From Odiellus spinosus (lineage: Eukaryota > Arthropoda > Arachnida > Opiliones > Phalangiidae): a DNA stretch of 64,000 nt. The position numbers and the translations under genes were made by a program. Numbering within the stretch: position 1 is the stretch's first letter; every line of letters begins with the position of its first letter. Below, one piece after another: positions 62,922-64,000 of the stretch. The notes beneath the pieces were generated by a model. It did no database searches. It was not told where the DNA came from and worked only from the letters and a program-made list of their open reading frames with translations. Location of the stretch: positions 7,306,001-7,370,000 of the forward strand of contig OY987233.1 of the NCBI GenBank assembly GCA_963920705.1, in the 5' to 3' direction.

Positions 62922-64000
62922 TTAAGCCTTAATGAGTTAAATAAGCCTTAAATGAGACAATTAAGCATTATATAAGACTTAAACGTTACTCCAAAATTAA
63001 GCATTAAATTAGTCTTAAATGAGACTCAAAATATAACACTGGGTCATTCCATACAGTTTCACCTAGGCATGCAACCATGAATCAGCAGATCTAATGAAAT
63101 TTGGTACACTTGTTTCTATGCTTAAAAAACTAGTATTCATTGATTTTAAGATGAAAATAAGAATAATTGGATTTTTGGCGAAATTTAGAGTAAACTCCCA
63201 AGATTTTTAGAGCGTCAGCAAAAAAAATTATACTCTTGGGAAAATACCAATATCTTACTGGCGCTTCAGTTGATTCTTTGGAATCTACTCATGTTTATAG
63301 AGTAAAATTCAAGGAATTCGATGGTCATCTCGAAAATGGTCTACCTCTTTTAGTTTTTTGTTTCTAATTTTTTAAAATTTCGCGGGGGGTCCTACAATGT
63401 GACGTGTGACGTCATGAGGCCCAACTTTTAAAATTTTTATTTTCGCTTTATTCAAGACCCCAAGGGCACATCTTTCATCTAGTATATGTTTGGTTCTTGG
63501 TATTTGTTTCGTATTTAACTGATAATCAAAAACAAAAGTTTCAAATTTTTGGAATTTTTATATTTTATTATACATACAGGGTGTTTCGAAAATGGTGGTA
63601 GGACCGAGCTACAGGGGTTCTATGGGTCATTTTAAGACAAAAATGTTCTGTGACGTTTTGTCATACGGGGCGCCGTTTAAGAGTTACGAAATGAATCATG
63701 TGAGTATGACCCCTTAACGTACTTTAATAAATGTATACTCAATGATAAAATACGTTTAATTATTTGCAGGTATTTTAAAAGCACGAGCTTGATAAAAAAT
63801 TGATTTTAGCATTGAGTATACGGGTCACCCTTACATAATTCATTTCATAACTCTTAAACGGCGTCCCGTACGAAAAAAGTCATAGAACCCCTGTAGCTCG
63901 GTCCTACCACCATTTTCGAAACACCCTGTATGTATAATAAAATATAAAATAAATATAAAAATTCCAAAAATTTGAAACTTTTGTTTTTAGATTACCAATT
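62922..64000. other. FANCD2 intron or 5' flank
   Basis: No exon matching the missing FANCD2 N-terminus was seen. 62940-63040 is degenerate AAGCCTTAA/GACTTAAA-type repeat. The right end is occupied by the inverted repeat from about 63517. Confidence 0.5.
63517..64000. mobile_element. Foldback element with ACAGGGTGTTTCGAAA arms, cut by the window edge
   Basis: The left arm AACTGATAATCAAAAACAAA...ATACATACAGGGTGTTTCGA...GGACCGAGCTACAGGGGTTC is mirrored by GAACCCCTGTAGCTCGGTCC...TCGAAACACCCTGTATGTAT...TTGTTTTTAGATTACCAATT. A second inner pair flanks the centre (ACGGGGCGCCGTTTAAGAGTT / AACTCTTAAACGGCGTCCCGT). Pairing reaches the last base, so the element continues outside. ACAGGGTGTTTC termini are common in arthropod repeats. 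Confidence 0.85.

Overview
The window is nuclear DNA of an arthropod, most likely a non-dipteran insect. It is AT-rich, its genes are split into many small exons with short GT-AG introns, and the spaces between genes and inside introns are full of non-autonomous DNA transposons, foldback elements and minisatellites. I saw no prokaryotic features, rRNA or tRNA. The species cannot be fixed from the sequence.

Layout. (1) 1-7,892: the first coding exon of a minus-strand gene at 585-1,392 (acidic, disordered, perhaps the N-terminus of a reticulon-like protein), then repeat-rich DNA. (2) 7,893-13,693: a TIR transposon swollen by a ~5 kb minisatellite. (3) 16,458-17,865, minus: a PPM1A/PPM1B-type PP2C phosphatase (alphabet), with its extreme 3' end not located. 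(4) 22,519-24,896, plus: the HIF prolyl hydroxylase (EGLN/Hph), MYND finger plus 2OG-Fe(II) dioxygenase, with its last exon not located. (5) 24,897-31,855: TE-rich DNA where the EGLN and PPP1R21 3' ends converge. (6) 31,856-48,505, minus: a nearly complete PPP1R21 (KLRAQ coiled-coil protein of the FERRY complex) in 19 exons, its introns loaded with mobile elements. (7) 50,770-52,493, plus: a complete BRMS1 (Sin3/HDAC co-repressor subunit), including an intron with the hallmarks of a U12-type AT-AC intron. (8) 53,356-62,348, minus: FANCD2 in 30 exons, covering roughly the last 1,250 residues including the monoubiquitination lysine. About 200 N-terminal residues lie beyond the right edge. (9) 62,349-64,000: foldback repeats.

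The genes are housekeeping regulators (phosphatase, oxygen sensing, endosomal mRNA transport, chromatin repression, crosslink repair). PPP1R21 and BRMS1 are divergent across ~2.3 kb, and BRMS1 and FANCD2 are convergent with ~0.9 kb between stop codons. Exons were assembled by hand from splice motifs, reading-phase continuity and recalled similarity to the vertebrate proteins. No alignment was run.

The most notable observations are the U12-type AT-AC intron in BRMS1; two copies of one TIR element, each with a perfect 6-bp target duplication, carrying the same ~20-bp minisatellite expanded to very different extents; a composite element with a 7-bp duplication carrying seven ~190-bp monomers, each with a CRE-like TGACGTCA palindrome; and several foldback families with copies spread through the introns.
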